DNA of 7,163 bases from Flavobacteriales bacterium (GTDB lineage Bacteria; Bacteroidota; Bacteroidia; Flavobacteriales; UA16): positions 1 to 7,163 of the forward strand of contig JAURKF010000016.1 of NCBI GenBank assembly GCA_030831885.1. Reading direction: 5' to 3'. Positions 1-5,941 of this stretch are shown piece after piece. The translations under genes were made by a program, and so were the position numbers. Each line of letters opens with the position of its first letter. The stretch's first letter is position 1. The notes beneath the pieces are model-generated. The model was not told where the DNA came from, made no database searches, and saw nothing but the letters and a program-made list of their open reading frames with translations.

Positions 1-500
1 GATATGGACTGGTAGGTTGCTGCATACGTTGGGTGCATGTACCAACTTAGCCGGTCGTAAGTGAGATAATACCAATCGCCATGATTAAGAGTAATAAAAA
101 TTCCATGTGCCAGCGTAATGGTCATAAATAAAAAACACCCGGCAACGAATGCATGATGAACTGAAGTTACTTCTTCGCGATTGACCTTGGGCAGAAGTAA
201 TGCGAGCATTGGAAAAATGAAGAAGGAAAATTTGATTCCAATCTCATTCCATCCTTCATCGGGGTGTTGAGAATAAGTTATTCCAACGATAAGCAGCAGG
301 AAAATTGCGAGCAGTGCAATCAAGGCTGTTGGCCTCGAAGGCATATGCCATTTCCTTGTTTTTAAAAATCGAATGAACACAATAAGCACTATTATTCCTA
401 TGAGCGTCGGTAGAGCTTTTTTGGCCCATGGAATTGCAAACGCAAATGCCATCAGCAGTTGCTGTGTAATCCGATCGCGCTTGGGAGTGGGCAATTCCAT
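1..500 (-). CDS. O-antigen ligase/polymerase-like membrane protein, N-terminal part (runs off the window)
   Basis: Reading the minus strand from the ATG at 500 gives 166 codons without a stop up to the window edge, so the C-terminal part is missing. The product is strongly hydrophobic, with likely membrane segments near residues 13-25, 31-46, 58-76, 90-104 and 116-137. Sequence texture resembles WaaL/Wzy-type O-antigen ligases of Bacteroidota: a short loop with YSQHPDEGW (76-84), then KFSFFIFPML (90-99), then a periplasmic-looking YDRLSWYMHPTYAATY (148-163) whose HPTY core is typical of that group. Such proteins join or polymerise lipid-linked glycans at the periplasmic face of the inner membrane; the substrate cannot be told here. 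The start follows the DinB-like gene's TAA after only 3 bases, suggesting co-transcription and coupled translation. Assignment rests on pattern recall without an alignment; another polytopic membrane protein remains possible. Confidence 0.72.
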   Translation of the reverse strand, partial: MELPTPKRDRITQQLLMAFAFAIPWAKKALPTLIGIIVLIVFIRFLKTRKWHMPSRPTALIALLAIFLLLIVGITYSQHPDEGWNEIGIKFSFFIFPMLALLLPKVNREEVTSVHHAFVAGCFLFMTITLAHGIFITLNHGDWYYLTYDRLSWYMHPTYAATYQSI

Positions 501-503
501 GGA

Positions 504-1025
504 TTACGAATTGCTGATTCTTTCTATTTGCGGCAGATGGTGGCGCAAATGAGCGTCCATAAATTTCAATGCGTGCACTGTGTTTAGCATGCCTGCAGCC
601 GGCTGGCGAAATACCAGTTTGTTGAGATGTTCTGACGGAACGTGGGCTAGAAAAAGTTTCATTTCTTCTCGCAACAAATTCCATCGCGAAAAAAGTTCCT
701 GTAGGTCAATATCATTGGTTGGTTCAGGCAGGACGTCAGGCGCTTTATAACGCTCATTGCTTTCAAGTCGTGCGTTGATGGCTGCACTATTTGCCCGATG
801 CTCATCGCCGGCTTCTTCCAATGACTCCCAACCACTAGAGCACTTTTTTTTCATATAGCCTAATGTGCCGCTTTCCGAAGAAACCAAGTGCTCTACAACT
901 TGTGCTATACTCCATTCACCCACAGTAGCAAAATGCGCATCGCACGATGCAGCTGCAATAGCCATTTCCAGTGCGCGTTTAGATTCGCTCAGCTGATTGA
1001 ATAGAATTTCAAGTTGTGGATTCAT
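504..1025 (-). CDS. DinB-family (DinB_2-like) protein
   Basis: A 173-residue protein with the usual length and layout of the DinB/YfiT four-helix-bundle superfamily. Family members bind a divalent metal through three histidines. Candidates here are H46 in the WSIAQVVEHL segment (38-47), and H159 and H163 in AHLRHHLPQI (158-167), the HxxxH arrangement seen near the C terminus of these proteins. Some relatives are thiol-dependent transferases (for example bacillithiol transferases), but most are uncharacterised and no substrate can be assigned. It is probably cytoplasmic, with no signal peptide or membrane segment. Its ATG shares one base with the TGA of the upstream elaA-like gene (TGATG), and the O-antigen-ligase-like gene starts 3 bases after its stop, so all three are probably one transcript. 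Family call is fairly secure; function is unknown. Confidence 0.82.
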   Translation of the reverse strand: MNPQLEILFNQLSESKRALEMAIAAASCDAHFATVGEWSIAQVVEHLVSSESGTLGYMKKKCSSGWESLEEAGDEHRANSAAINARLESNERYKAPDVLPEPTNDIDLQELFSRWNLLREEMKLFLAHVPSEHLNKLVFRQPAAGMLNTVHALKFMDAHLRHHLPQIERISNS

Positions 1026-1480
1026 CAGGGTATTTTAGAGTAAAGCATTTGCATGTGTGGGATGTCGTCTTCAAGGTACTCATCGCCCACACGAACGAAA
1101 CCGAACTTAGTATAAAATTCATGAAGGTACGATTGGGCAGATATGCGGACCGAGGTAATATCCTTTTCTGCGAAATAATCCATACAGGTTTGCATTAGCA
1201 TTTCACCTATTCCGGTGCGACGAACAAGTGGCGAAGAAACAACACGACCTATAGACCATTCTTGGTAAGATACTCCCGGCTTCACAAGTCGTGCATAGGC
1301 GAAGAGCAATCCTTCTTGAGAATACCCGCATACGTGAAGGCTTTTCTTGTCTTTGCCATCCACATCTTGATACGGGCAATTCTGTTCAACTACAAAGACT
1401 TCTGCTCGCAATGCTAGAATTGCATAGAGCATGTCATTCGATAGTTCGTTCCAATCGTATATCTGCCACGTGATATTCAT
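1025..1480 (-). CDS. elaA: ElaA-type GNAT acetyltransferase
   Basis: The product matches the ElaA subgroup of GNAT N-acetyltransferases. From the chosen ATG it is 151 residues, close to E. coli ElaA (about 153). Hallmarks are an N-terminal LYAILALRAEVFVVEQNCPYQ stretch in which LR, VFVVEQ and PYQD are diagnostic, followed by DGKD, AYARL, and the acetyl-CoA-binding region SIGRVVSSPLVRRTGIGEML, where RRTGIG is the pyrophosphate loop. It ends with a C-terminal FYTKFGF strand/helix and DIPHMQM. The reaction would be acetyl transfer from acetyl-CoA; the acceptor is not known for the family. The frame stays open to a TTG at 1519, but that adds 13 residues with no family resemblance, and MNITWQIYDWNEL at 1480 fits the family's N terminus. 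Its TGA overlaps the start of the DinB-like gene by one base, so it is probably first in a three-gene operon. Confidence 0.85.
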   Translation of the reverse strand: MNITWQIYDWNELSNDMLYAILALRAEVFVVEQNCPYQDVDGKDKKSLHVCGYSQEGLLFAYARLVKPGVSYQEWSIGRVVSSPLVRRTGIGEMLMQTCMDYFAEKDITSVRISAQSYLHEFYTKFGFVRVGDEYLEDDIPHMQMLYSKIP

Positions 1481-1640
1481 AGGGCGAAGATAGTTGGGTA
1501 GGGAATGTTCATGAATCAAGAACTTGAATCCTTTAATGGTGTGCTTTGCTTAAAATCTGAAATTGGACTAGACGATAATGAAAACTGCAAGGCTTAGTTT
1601 TTTGAAAAAGAAACGAGCCTCAATTGCTGCGGAAAGCGAA

Positions 1641-1784
1641 TTAAGCTGCTTTTGATTTCTTTGGACGGGTAAGATTTTTTCTTTTTTTGATATATAGACT
1701 AAGCTCCTTTTCTTCTTCTGGAGTTAAAGGGCGACTTTGAATGAAATCAACATCTAACTCCGTAGTTTTTCTTTTAGTTCTCAT
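1641..1784 (-). CDS. small basic protein paired with the GNAT-like gene
   Basis: A 47-codon gene, ATG at 1784 to TAA at 1641. Its start overlaps the stop of the upstream GNAT-like gene in the arrangement ATGA, which strongly suggests translational coupling and argues for a real gene. The protein has 14 Lys/Arg and 7 Asp/Glu. It has three parts: a basic N terminus (MRTKRK), a central ELDVDFIQSRPLTPEEEKEL stretch (residues 9-28) that looks like a short motif plus an amphipathic helix, and a lysine/arginine-rich tail (KKRK at 33-36, PKKSK at 41-45). From memory, short proteins with DVDFI...LT.EEE.ALS wording recur in Bacteroidota beside related GNAT-like genes; I could not verify this. The function is unknown. 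A regulatory or antitoxin-like partner, or a nucleic-acid binder, is only inference. The 3' half crosses A7 and A6 runs on the coding strand, where sequencing indels would change the C terminus. Confidence 0.72.
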   Translation of the reverse strand: MRTKRKTTELDVDFIQSRPLTPEEEKELSLYIKKRKNLTRPKKSKAA

Positions 1785-2326
1785 GATTTGAAGTATTTGT
1801 TTACGAGTTCAATCGCGGCCGTCGTGTCAATTACCATTAATTGATTGCCTTGGTGACTAGCCTTAAGAGTTTTCTCGTAATGATTGATGAGTTGAGTTTT
1901 CACATGAAAAGCTACGAATCCGTCGAATCCTCGTTGAAAGGATAATCGACATGCAAAGGCAACTAGATTGCCAGGCACACCCTCATAGAGTTTATGCTCT
2001 CCTCGATTGAATTTTGCAGACTCTATCAGGTTTAAGAAAACATGATCGGGTTTTATCGAAATACTGGCAAGACCTTGAATGATGCGCTCATTGTGCGCGA
2101 TTGTGAGCTTGTAAATTTCTTTTTCCGCTGCTGCAAATTCTTGCTTCCAGTCGAATAGCCAACCATTCTTTTTATGGATTGATTTAAGGTCAGCCTTGGA
2201 AATTAATAATACTTCCGTCATTAGGCTGTCACCCGATATTCTGTTGGTTATCGAATTGGTCAGCTTGTCTATGACAAAATCATTGTGATGTTTTCCTGAC
2301 GTTTTCACAAGGGCAAGGTACGTCAT
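1781..2326 (-). CDS. GNAT-like protein of unknown function
   Basis: A 181-residue soluble protein starting at the ATG at 2326. The C-terminal two thirds have a GNAT-like layout. EIYKLTIAHNERIIQGLASI (70-89) reads as the central beta strands, followed by HVFLNLIESAKFN (95-107). YEGVPGNLVAFACRLSF (114-130) sits where the acetyl-CoA-binding loop and helix of GNAT enzymes lie, though the canonical Q/RxxGxG/A is not clear. GFDGFVAFHVKT (133-144) and LINHYEKTLKAS (146-157) give the usual final beta strand and helix. The N-terminal 60 residues include GWLFDWKQE (55-63). I recall similar proteins as common, uncharacterised members in Bacteroidota. Acetyltransferase activity is plausible but unproven. 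The next gene overlaps its stop by 4 bases. Weak resemblance to GNAT toxins is structural only; no known antitoxin family was recognised. It may also be a metabolic or protein-modifying enzyme. Confidence 0.75.
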   Translation of the reverse strand: MTYLALVKTSGKHHNDFVIDKLTNSITNRISGDSLMTEVLLISKADLKSIHKKNGWLFDWKQEFAAAEKEIYKLTIAHNERIIQGLASISIKPDHVFLNLIESAKFNRGEHKLYEGVPGNLVAFACRLSFQRGFDGFVAFHVKTQLINHYEKTLKASHQGNQLMVIDTTAAIELVNKYFKS

Positions 2327-2474
2327 TTATCGGTAACGCTCGCTTCTTGATTCATGATCGAGCTGCATTGATTCTCTGGCAAATTGACGATTTTGACTAT
2401 TACTAGCGTTTACATGAAATTATCGAATATGCCCTCGGGCTTACACCGATATTTGCACCCCATTTTGTTCCCCT
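2327..2474. promoter_or_regulatory. divergent spacer expected to carry promoters for the GNAT-like gene and uup
   Basis: The genes on either side point away from each other, so transcription start signals for both should lie in these 148 bases. No confident Bacteroidota-type promoter (TTTG, about 19 bases, TAnnTTTG) could be placed. The nearest candidate for the plus strand is GATATTTG at 2448-2455, one base off the -7 consensus and without a matching upstream TTTG. For the minus strand, TCAATTTG (complement of 2377-2384) is a similar near match. Neither start codon has a clear Shine-Dalgarno sequence, which is usual in this phylum. Confidence 0.4.
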
Positions 2475-4343
2475 ATGAATTATCTCTCCGTCGAAAATGT
2501 TGCTAAGTCGTATGGCATTCACGTGTTGTTCGAAAATTTGACGTTCGGTATCGAGAAGGGGCAGAAAATTGCGCTCGTGGCGCGCAATGGCGCAGGTAAA
2601 AGTTCGCTCTTTCGCATCCTCGCAGGGCTCGATTCGCCCGACAGCGGATTGGTCACGTACAACAAAGAAGTGCGGTTGGGTTTTTTGGCGCAAGAGCATG
2701 GGCTCGATAATGCAACCACCATCCTCGAAAATATCTTCTCGGCCGACAGTCCAAAAACAAAGGCCATTGCAGACTACGAAAAGGCAGTTGAGTCGGGCGA
2801 TGAGAAGGAGCTGACTCATGCACACGACGCCATGGACCGCAATCAGGCGTGGGACTACGAAGCGCGTGCACGGGAAGTATTGGGTAAACTTGATATCCAC
2901 GATCTCGACCGCAAGGTGGGTTCGCTAAGCGGCGGTCAGAAGCGACGCATCGCATTGGCGAAGGTGCTCATTGAAGAACCCGACTTGGTGTTGCTGGATG
3001 AGCCTACCAACCACCTAGACTTGGAGATGATCGAATGGCTCGAGGAATTCTTGTCGCAGTCGAACATGACCATCTTTATGATTACGCACGACCGCTATTT
3101 CCTCGAGAATATCACCGATGAAATTCTGGAGATGGAAAACAAAACCATCTATCGTTATAAGGGCAACTTCTCGTATTACCTCGAGAAGAAGGCCGAGCGC
3201 GAACAACTCGAGAGTGTGGTGCGTGATAAGGCCGAGCAGCTGTTCAAGAAAGAGTTGGAGTGGGCGCGTCGAATGCCGCGTGCACGCACCGTGAAGAGCA
3301 AGTCGCGCATGGACAGTTTCTACGAATTGAAAGAAAGTCTTGTGCGCAACGATGATCCCGATTCACTTGAGCTCGAAATCAACATGAGCCGCATGGGCAG
3401 CAAGATTGTCGAGTTTCACAAAGTGAAAAAGTCGTTTGGCAACACCCAAGTGCTCAGTGGTTTTGACTATGTGTTCAAGAACAAAGAGAAGATTGGTATT
3501 GTAGGCCGCAACGGTACAGGAAAAACAACATTCCTCAACATGCTCACCAAGCAACTTGAACCCGATGGCGGCAAGGTGGTGGTGGGCGATACTGTTGTGT
3601 TCGGTTATTACAATCAGCTAGGCATGCCGCTGAAGGAAGGACAGCGCTTGCTCGAGTGCGTGCGCGAAGTGGCCGATTTTATTCCGCTCACCAAAGGCAA
3701 AACCATCACGGCTTCGCAAATGCTGGAACGCTTCATGTTTCCGCGCAACCAGCACAGCACGTATGTGGAGAAACTGAGTGGAGGCGAACGCAAGCGACTG
3801 CAGTTGTTGCTTGTACTCATGAAGAATCCGAACTTCCTCATTCTCGATGAGCCTACCAATGACCTTGATGTGTTTACGCTCGCTGCGCTGGAGGAATATC
3901 TGCTTTACTATCCCGGTTGCATGGTGATTGTGAGCCACGACCGTTATTTCCTCGATAAGCTTGTTGATCACATTTTCGTGCTCAACGGCGAAGGCGATGT
4001 CAAAGATATTCTTGGTAATTATGATACGTATCGCCGCTGGGAGGAACAAGAAGCGCTTCGCCGCGCCGGTGTGCGCAAGGAGCAACAAGCAGAAGTGAAA
4101 GCAGAGAAGAAATCGGAAGCGTCCAAGAATAAGATCTCATTCAAGGACAAGTTCGAATACGATCAGCTCGAAAAGGAAATCCCGCAACTGGAAAAAGAAA
4201 AAGCCGAGCTAGAACAACAACTCGCCGATGCAGGCACCGACCATGAAGCGCTGCTCAAGGTAACCGACCGCCTCGGAAAGGTAGTGCAGGAGCTCGATGC
4301 GAAGAGCATGCGATGGTTGGAGTTAGGGGAGATACTTGGTTGA
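2475..4343 (+). CDS. uup: Uup-type ABC-F ATPase
   Basis: A complete 622-residue protein with two ATP-binding cassettes and no membrane segments, so it is an ABC-F translation-type factor rather than a transporter. Cassette 1 has a Walker A at 36-43 (ARNGAGKS, with Ala in place of the usual first Gly), the signature LSGGQ at 151-155, Walker B LVLLDE at 171-176 with catalytic E176, and the H-loop H205. Residues about 235-300 form the charged interdomain arm that in ABC-F proteins reaches towards the tRNA and peptidyl transferase centre. Cassette 2 has GRNGTGKT at 344-351, LSGGE at 434-438, LILDE at 455-459 (E459) and H488. Residues about 553-617 form a coiled coil ending in RWLELGE, as in the Uup C-terminal domain. 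E. coli Uup is of similar length (about 635). The family is ribosome-linked and has been tied to precise transposon excision. A specific resistance role is not indicated. Confidence 0.92.
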   Translation: MNYLSVENVAKSYGIHVLFENLTFGIEKGQKIALVARNGAGKSSLFRILAGLDSPDSGLVTYNKEVRLGFLAQEHGLDNATTILENIFSADSPKTKAIADYEKAVESGDEKELTHAHDAMDRNQAWDYEARAREVLGKLDIHDLDRKVGSLSGGQKRRIALAKVLIEEPDLVLLDEPTNHLDLEMIEWLEEFLSQSNMTIFMITHDRYFLENITDEILEMENKTIYRYKGNFSYYLEKKAEREQLESVVRDKAEQLFKKELEWARRMPRARTVKSKSRMDSFYELKESLVRNDDPDSLELEINMSRMGSKIVEFHKVKKSFGNTQVLSGFDYVFKNKEKIGIVGRNGTGKTTFLNMLTKQLEPDGGKVVVGDTVVFGYYNQLGMPLKEGQRLLECVREVADFIPLTKGKTITASQMLERFMFPRNQHSTYVEKLSGGERKRLQLLLVLMKNPNFLILDEPTNDLDVFTLAALEEYLLYYPGCMVIVSHDRYFLDKLVDHIFVLNGEGDVKDILGNYDTYRRWEEQEALRRAGVRKEQQAEVKAEKKSEASKNKISFKDKFEYDQLEKEIPQLEKEKAELEQQLADAGTDHEALLKVTDRLGKVVQELDAKSMRWLELGEILG

Positions 4344-4373
4344 AGGTTATAAGTTGCAAGTTGGCCCTTCAAC
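4339..4373. terminator. possible hairpin at the convergent gene ends
   Basis: GTTGAAGG at 4339-4346 is the exact reverse complement of CCTTCAAC at 4366-4373, with a 19-base loop. The left arm includes the uup stop codon. It sits between two convergent genes, where a bidirectional terminator would be expected. There is no T-run after either arm, so this is not a typical intrinsic terminator and the assignment is weak. Confidence 0.3.
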
Positions 4374-4409
4374 AAACCCTTGCCCCTTACCACTTACCCC
4401 TTAACCTTA
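4351..4409. repeat. two sets of 7-bp tandem repeats in the convergent gap
   Basis: AAGTTGC and AAGTTGG lie back to back at 4351-4364. Four units follow at 4376-4403: ACCCTTG, CCCCTTA, CCACTTA, CCCCTTA, then a shortened ACCTTA to 4409. Both sets have a 7-base period. The second set contains the stop codon (4387-4389) and last codons of the symporter gene, so the final RLRGKW residues are encoded by repeat units. Such short heptamer repeats are found between genes in several bacterial groups, usually with no known role. Confidence 0.65.
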
Positions 4410-5835
4410 TCCCCCACAACCCCGCATACGTCAACAACCCATTTATCGCCAGCATCTCAAATCCGAACTTATAGCCGCCCAGCCAATGCACGCTGGTCTT
4501 GTCGATGATGAAGGCGATGGTGGGAACGATGAGACAAACGGCAGTAGAAAGTCGATCGTTGATGGCGTGTTTTGTGAAAATACCAAACGCGAATAGCCCA
4601 AGCAGCGGGCCATAGGTGTAGCCGGCGATGTCGAGCAGAATGGTCACAATCTCTTTGTTGTTCTGCAATTTGAAATACATCACCAGCAGTAAAAATAATC
4701 CGGCAAATGCGAGGTGAACTTTTTTGCGAATCGTGCTGCGCTCTTCCTCTGTTTTCTTTTCATCTCGATTCATTCCCAGCACATCAATGCAGAACGATGC
4801 AGTGAGCGCTGTGATGGCACCGTCGGCCGAAGGGAACAACGCACTGATGAGTCCAACGATGAAGATGAGGCTGATGATGCCTGGCAAGTGCTGCATGGCT
4901 AGGGTAGGGAAGAGGTCGTCGCCCTTAACGTCCAGTCCTTTGGAGGATGCATAGAGGTAGAGCATGCCGCCAAGAAACAGGAAAATGAAATTAACCGCCA
5001 CCATGATGGTGCTGAAGGTCATCATGTTCTTCTGTGAGTCGCCCACATTTTTCACGCTGATGTTTTTTTGCATCATTTCCTGATCGAGGCCTGTCATACT
5101 AATCGTGATGAACGCACCACCGATTATCTGCTTCAGGAAAAAGCGTTTGTCGTTCACGTCGAAGTTGAACAACGTGGTATAACCGGCGTCAGTTAGTTTT
5201 CGCATCGCTTCACCCAGTCCGAGGTTCATGTCGTGAAGAATGTATCCCACGCAAACCACCAATGCGAGCAGCATGAAAAAGGTTTGCAGCGTATCGGTCC
5301 ATACAATGGTTTTAACTCCGCCTTTGTAGGTGTACAACAATATCATGAGCAGAATGGCAAGCGCAGTTACCGCGAAGGGAATACCCATGGCGTCGAGCAC
5401 AAACAGCTGCAGCACGTTGATAACGAGGTACAGACGCAGCGTAGCACCCAGTGTTCTCGAAACGATAAAAAGTACTGCGCCCGTTTTATAAGCGCGCATG
5501 CCGAAGCGATGCTGCAGATAGGTGTATATCGAAGTGAGGTTGTGCTTGTAATAAAGTGGAAGCAGAATAAACGCTACAGCGAAGTAGCCGATGAAATAAC
5601 CAATCACCACCTGGAAGTAGTGAAAGTGGGAAGCACCCACCGTGCCCGGCACCGAAACGAACGTAACGCCCGAAAGCGAAGTACCCACCATACCAAACGC
5701 CACCAAAAACCACGGCGCCGATTTGTTGGCCTGAAAGAAACTCTGGTTGCTCGCATTGCGCGAAGTGCGCAGCGAGATGATGAACAGCACTGCAAAATAG
5801 ACGAGCAGCACGCTAAGAATAATCATGGGCGACAT
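4387..5835 (-). CDS. sodium:solute symporter (SSS family)
   Basis: A 482-residue polytopic protein with about 13 membrane segments, the usual number for the SSS (solute:sodium symporter) family. Examples lie near residues 3-22, 41-62, 72-93, 118-138, 150-168, 184-200, 272-297, 317-347, 374-390, 396-420, 428-446 and 458-476. Family marks include the broken first core helix GTSLSGVTFVSVPG (51-64), the Na+-site helix region GLISALFPSADGAITAL (328-344, normally SAxxS/TADS), and GYTYGPLLGLFAFGIFT (405-421). It would import a solute across the inner membrane using the sodium gradient. The substrate is not predictable, and no neighbouring catabolic gene gives a clue. The ATG at 5835 is used; an ATG at 5826 would shorten it by 3 residues. 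It converges on uup and diverges from recR. The last codons fall within heptamer repeats, and the first codons lie in one arm of an 8-bp inverted repeat. Confidence 0.92.
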   Translation of the reverse strand: MSPMIILSVLLVYFAVLFIISLRTSRNASNQSFFQANKSAPWFLVAFGMVGTSLSGVTFVSVPGTVGASHFHYFQVVIGYFIGYFAVAFILLPLYYKHNLTSIYTYLQHRFGMRAYKTGAVLFIVSRTLGATLRLYLVINVLQLFVLDAMGIPFAVTALAILLMILLYTYKGGVKTIVWTDTLQTFFMLLALVVCVGYILHDMNLGLGEAMRKLTDAGYTTLFNFDVNDKRFFLKQIIGGAFITISMTGLDQEMMQKNISVKNVGDSQKNMMTFSTIMVAVNFIFLFLGGMLYLYASSKGLDVKGDDLFPTLAMQHLPGIISLIFIVGLISALFPSADGAITALTASFCIDVLGMNRDEKKTEEERSTIRKKVHLAFAGLFLLLVMYFKLQNNKEIVTILLDIAGYTYGPLLGLFAFGIFTKHAINDRLSTAVCLIVPTIAFIIDKTSVHWLGGYKFGFEMLAINGLLTYAGLWGIRLRGKW

Positions 5836-5861
5836 GCAACGAATATCCGTGGGATGTCGCC
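5828..5861. promoter_or_regulatory. inverted repeat spanning the symporter start codon
   Basis: GGCGACAT at 5828-5835 and ATGTCGCC at 5854-5861 are perfect reverse complements, 18 bases apart. In a minus-strand transcript beginning upstream, these arms would form a hairpin whose 3' arm contains the symporter's first ATG. A direct repeat GACATGCA (5831-5838 and 5871-5878) overlaps the same region. It could be an mRNA structure masking the start or a dimeric operator; neither is proven. Confidence 0.35.
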
Positions 5862-5898
5862 GTTTGAACGGACATGCACCGTTAATTTCTTAACAACC

Positions 5899-5928
5899 TC
5901 GATGGTTGAAACTTCGGGCATCCATCGA
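5899..5928 (+). promoter_or_regulatory. inverted repeat in the recR leader
   Basis: TCGATGG at 5899-5905 pairs exactly with CCATCGA at 5922-5928 across a 16-base loop, ending 13 bases before the GTG start of recR. It could be a leader hairpin or an operator half-site pair. The 7-bp arms are short enough to arise by chance. Confidence 0.3.
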
Positions 5929-5941
5929 CTATTTTCGCGTC

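Larger units (their letters stand above)
1509..2357. repeat. perfect 14-bp inverted repeat enclosing the GNAT-like/small-protein module
   Basis: TCATGAATCAAGAA at 1509-1522 recurs as its exact reverse complement, TTCTTGATTCATGA, at 2344-2357. The match stops at both ends. The two arms lie just outside the two-gene module: the left arm is 119 bp past the small gene's stop, and the right arm is 18 bp upstream of the GNAT-like start. No target-site duplication is visible at the outer edges and no transposase lies between them. A rough count for a 7-kb window suggests that one such 14-mer pair somewhere by chance is not very rare, so its meaning depends on the placement. Confidence 0.5.

Noticed and set aside
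256..684. A 142-codon minus-strand open frame across the end of the DinB-like gene and the start of the next gene.
   Set aside because: It is out of frame with both the DinB-like protein and the hydrophobic O-antigen-ligase-like protein, which have recognisable family features; its own translation looks random.
1511..1597. A plus-strand 28-codon ATG frame between the elaA-like gene and the small gene.
   Set aside because: It is short, isolated and without a recognised motif or ribosome site; no support beyond an open frame.
1575..1620. Possible terminator hairpin (AAGCCT/AGGCT type arms) downstream of the small gene.
   Set aside because: Only a 5-base pairing with a long AT-rich loop; too weak to call.
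1671..1690. A7 and A6 runs on the coding strand of the small gene as a possible programmed frameshift site.
   Set aside because: The AAAAAAG heptamer is not in the frame needed for a standard -1 slip, and no downstream structure or alternative extension was seen.
2580..2601. The first Walker A motif of Uup begins with Ala instead of Gly (ARNGAGKS).
   Set aside because: The essential GAGKS core is intact, and I recall similar wording in other Bacteroidota ABC-F proteins, so it is not clearly unusual.
2403..2955. Long minus-strand open frames opposite the start of uup.
   Set aside because: They are antisense to the conserved first ATP-binding cassette and have no coherent domain pattern.
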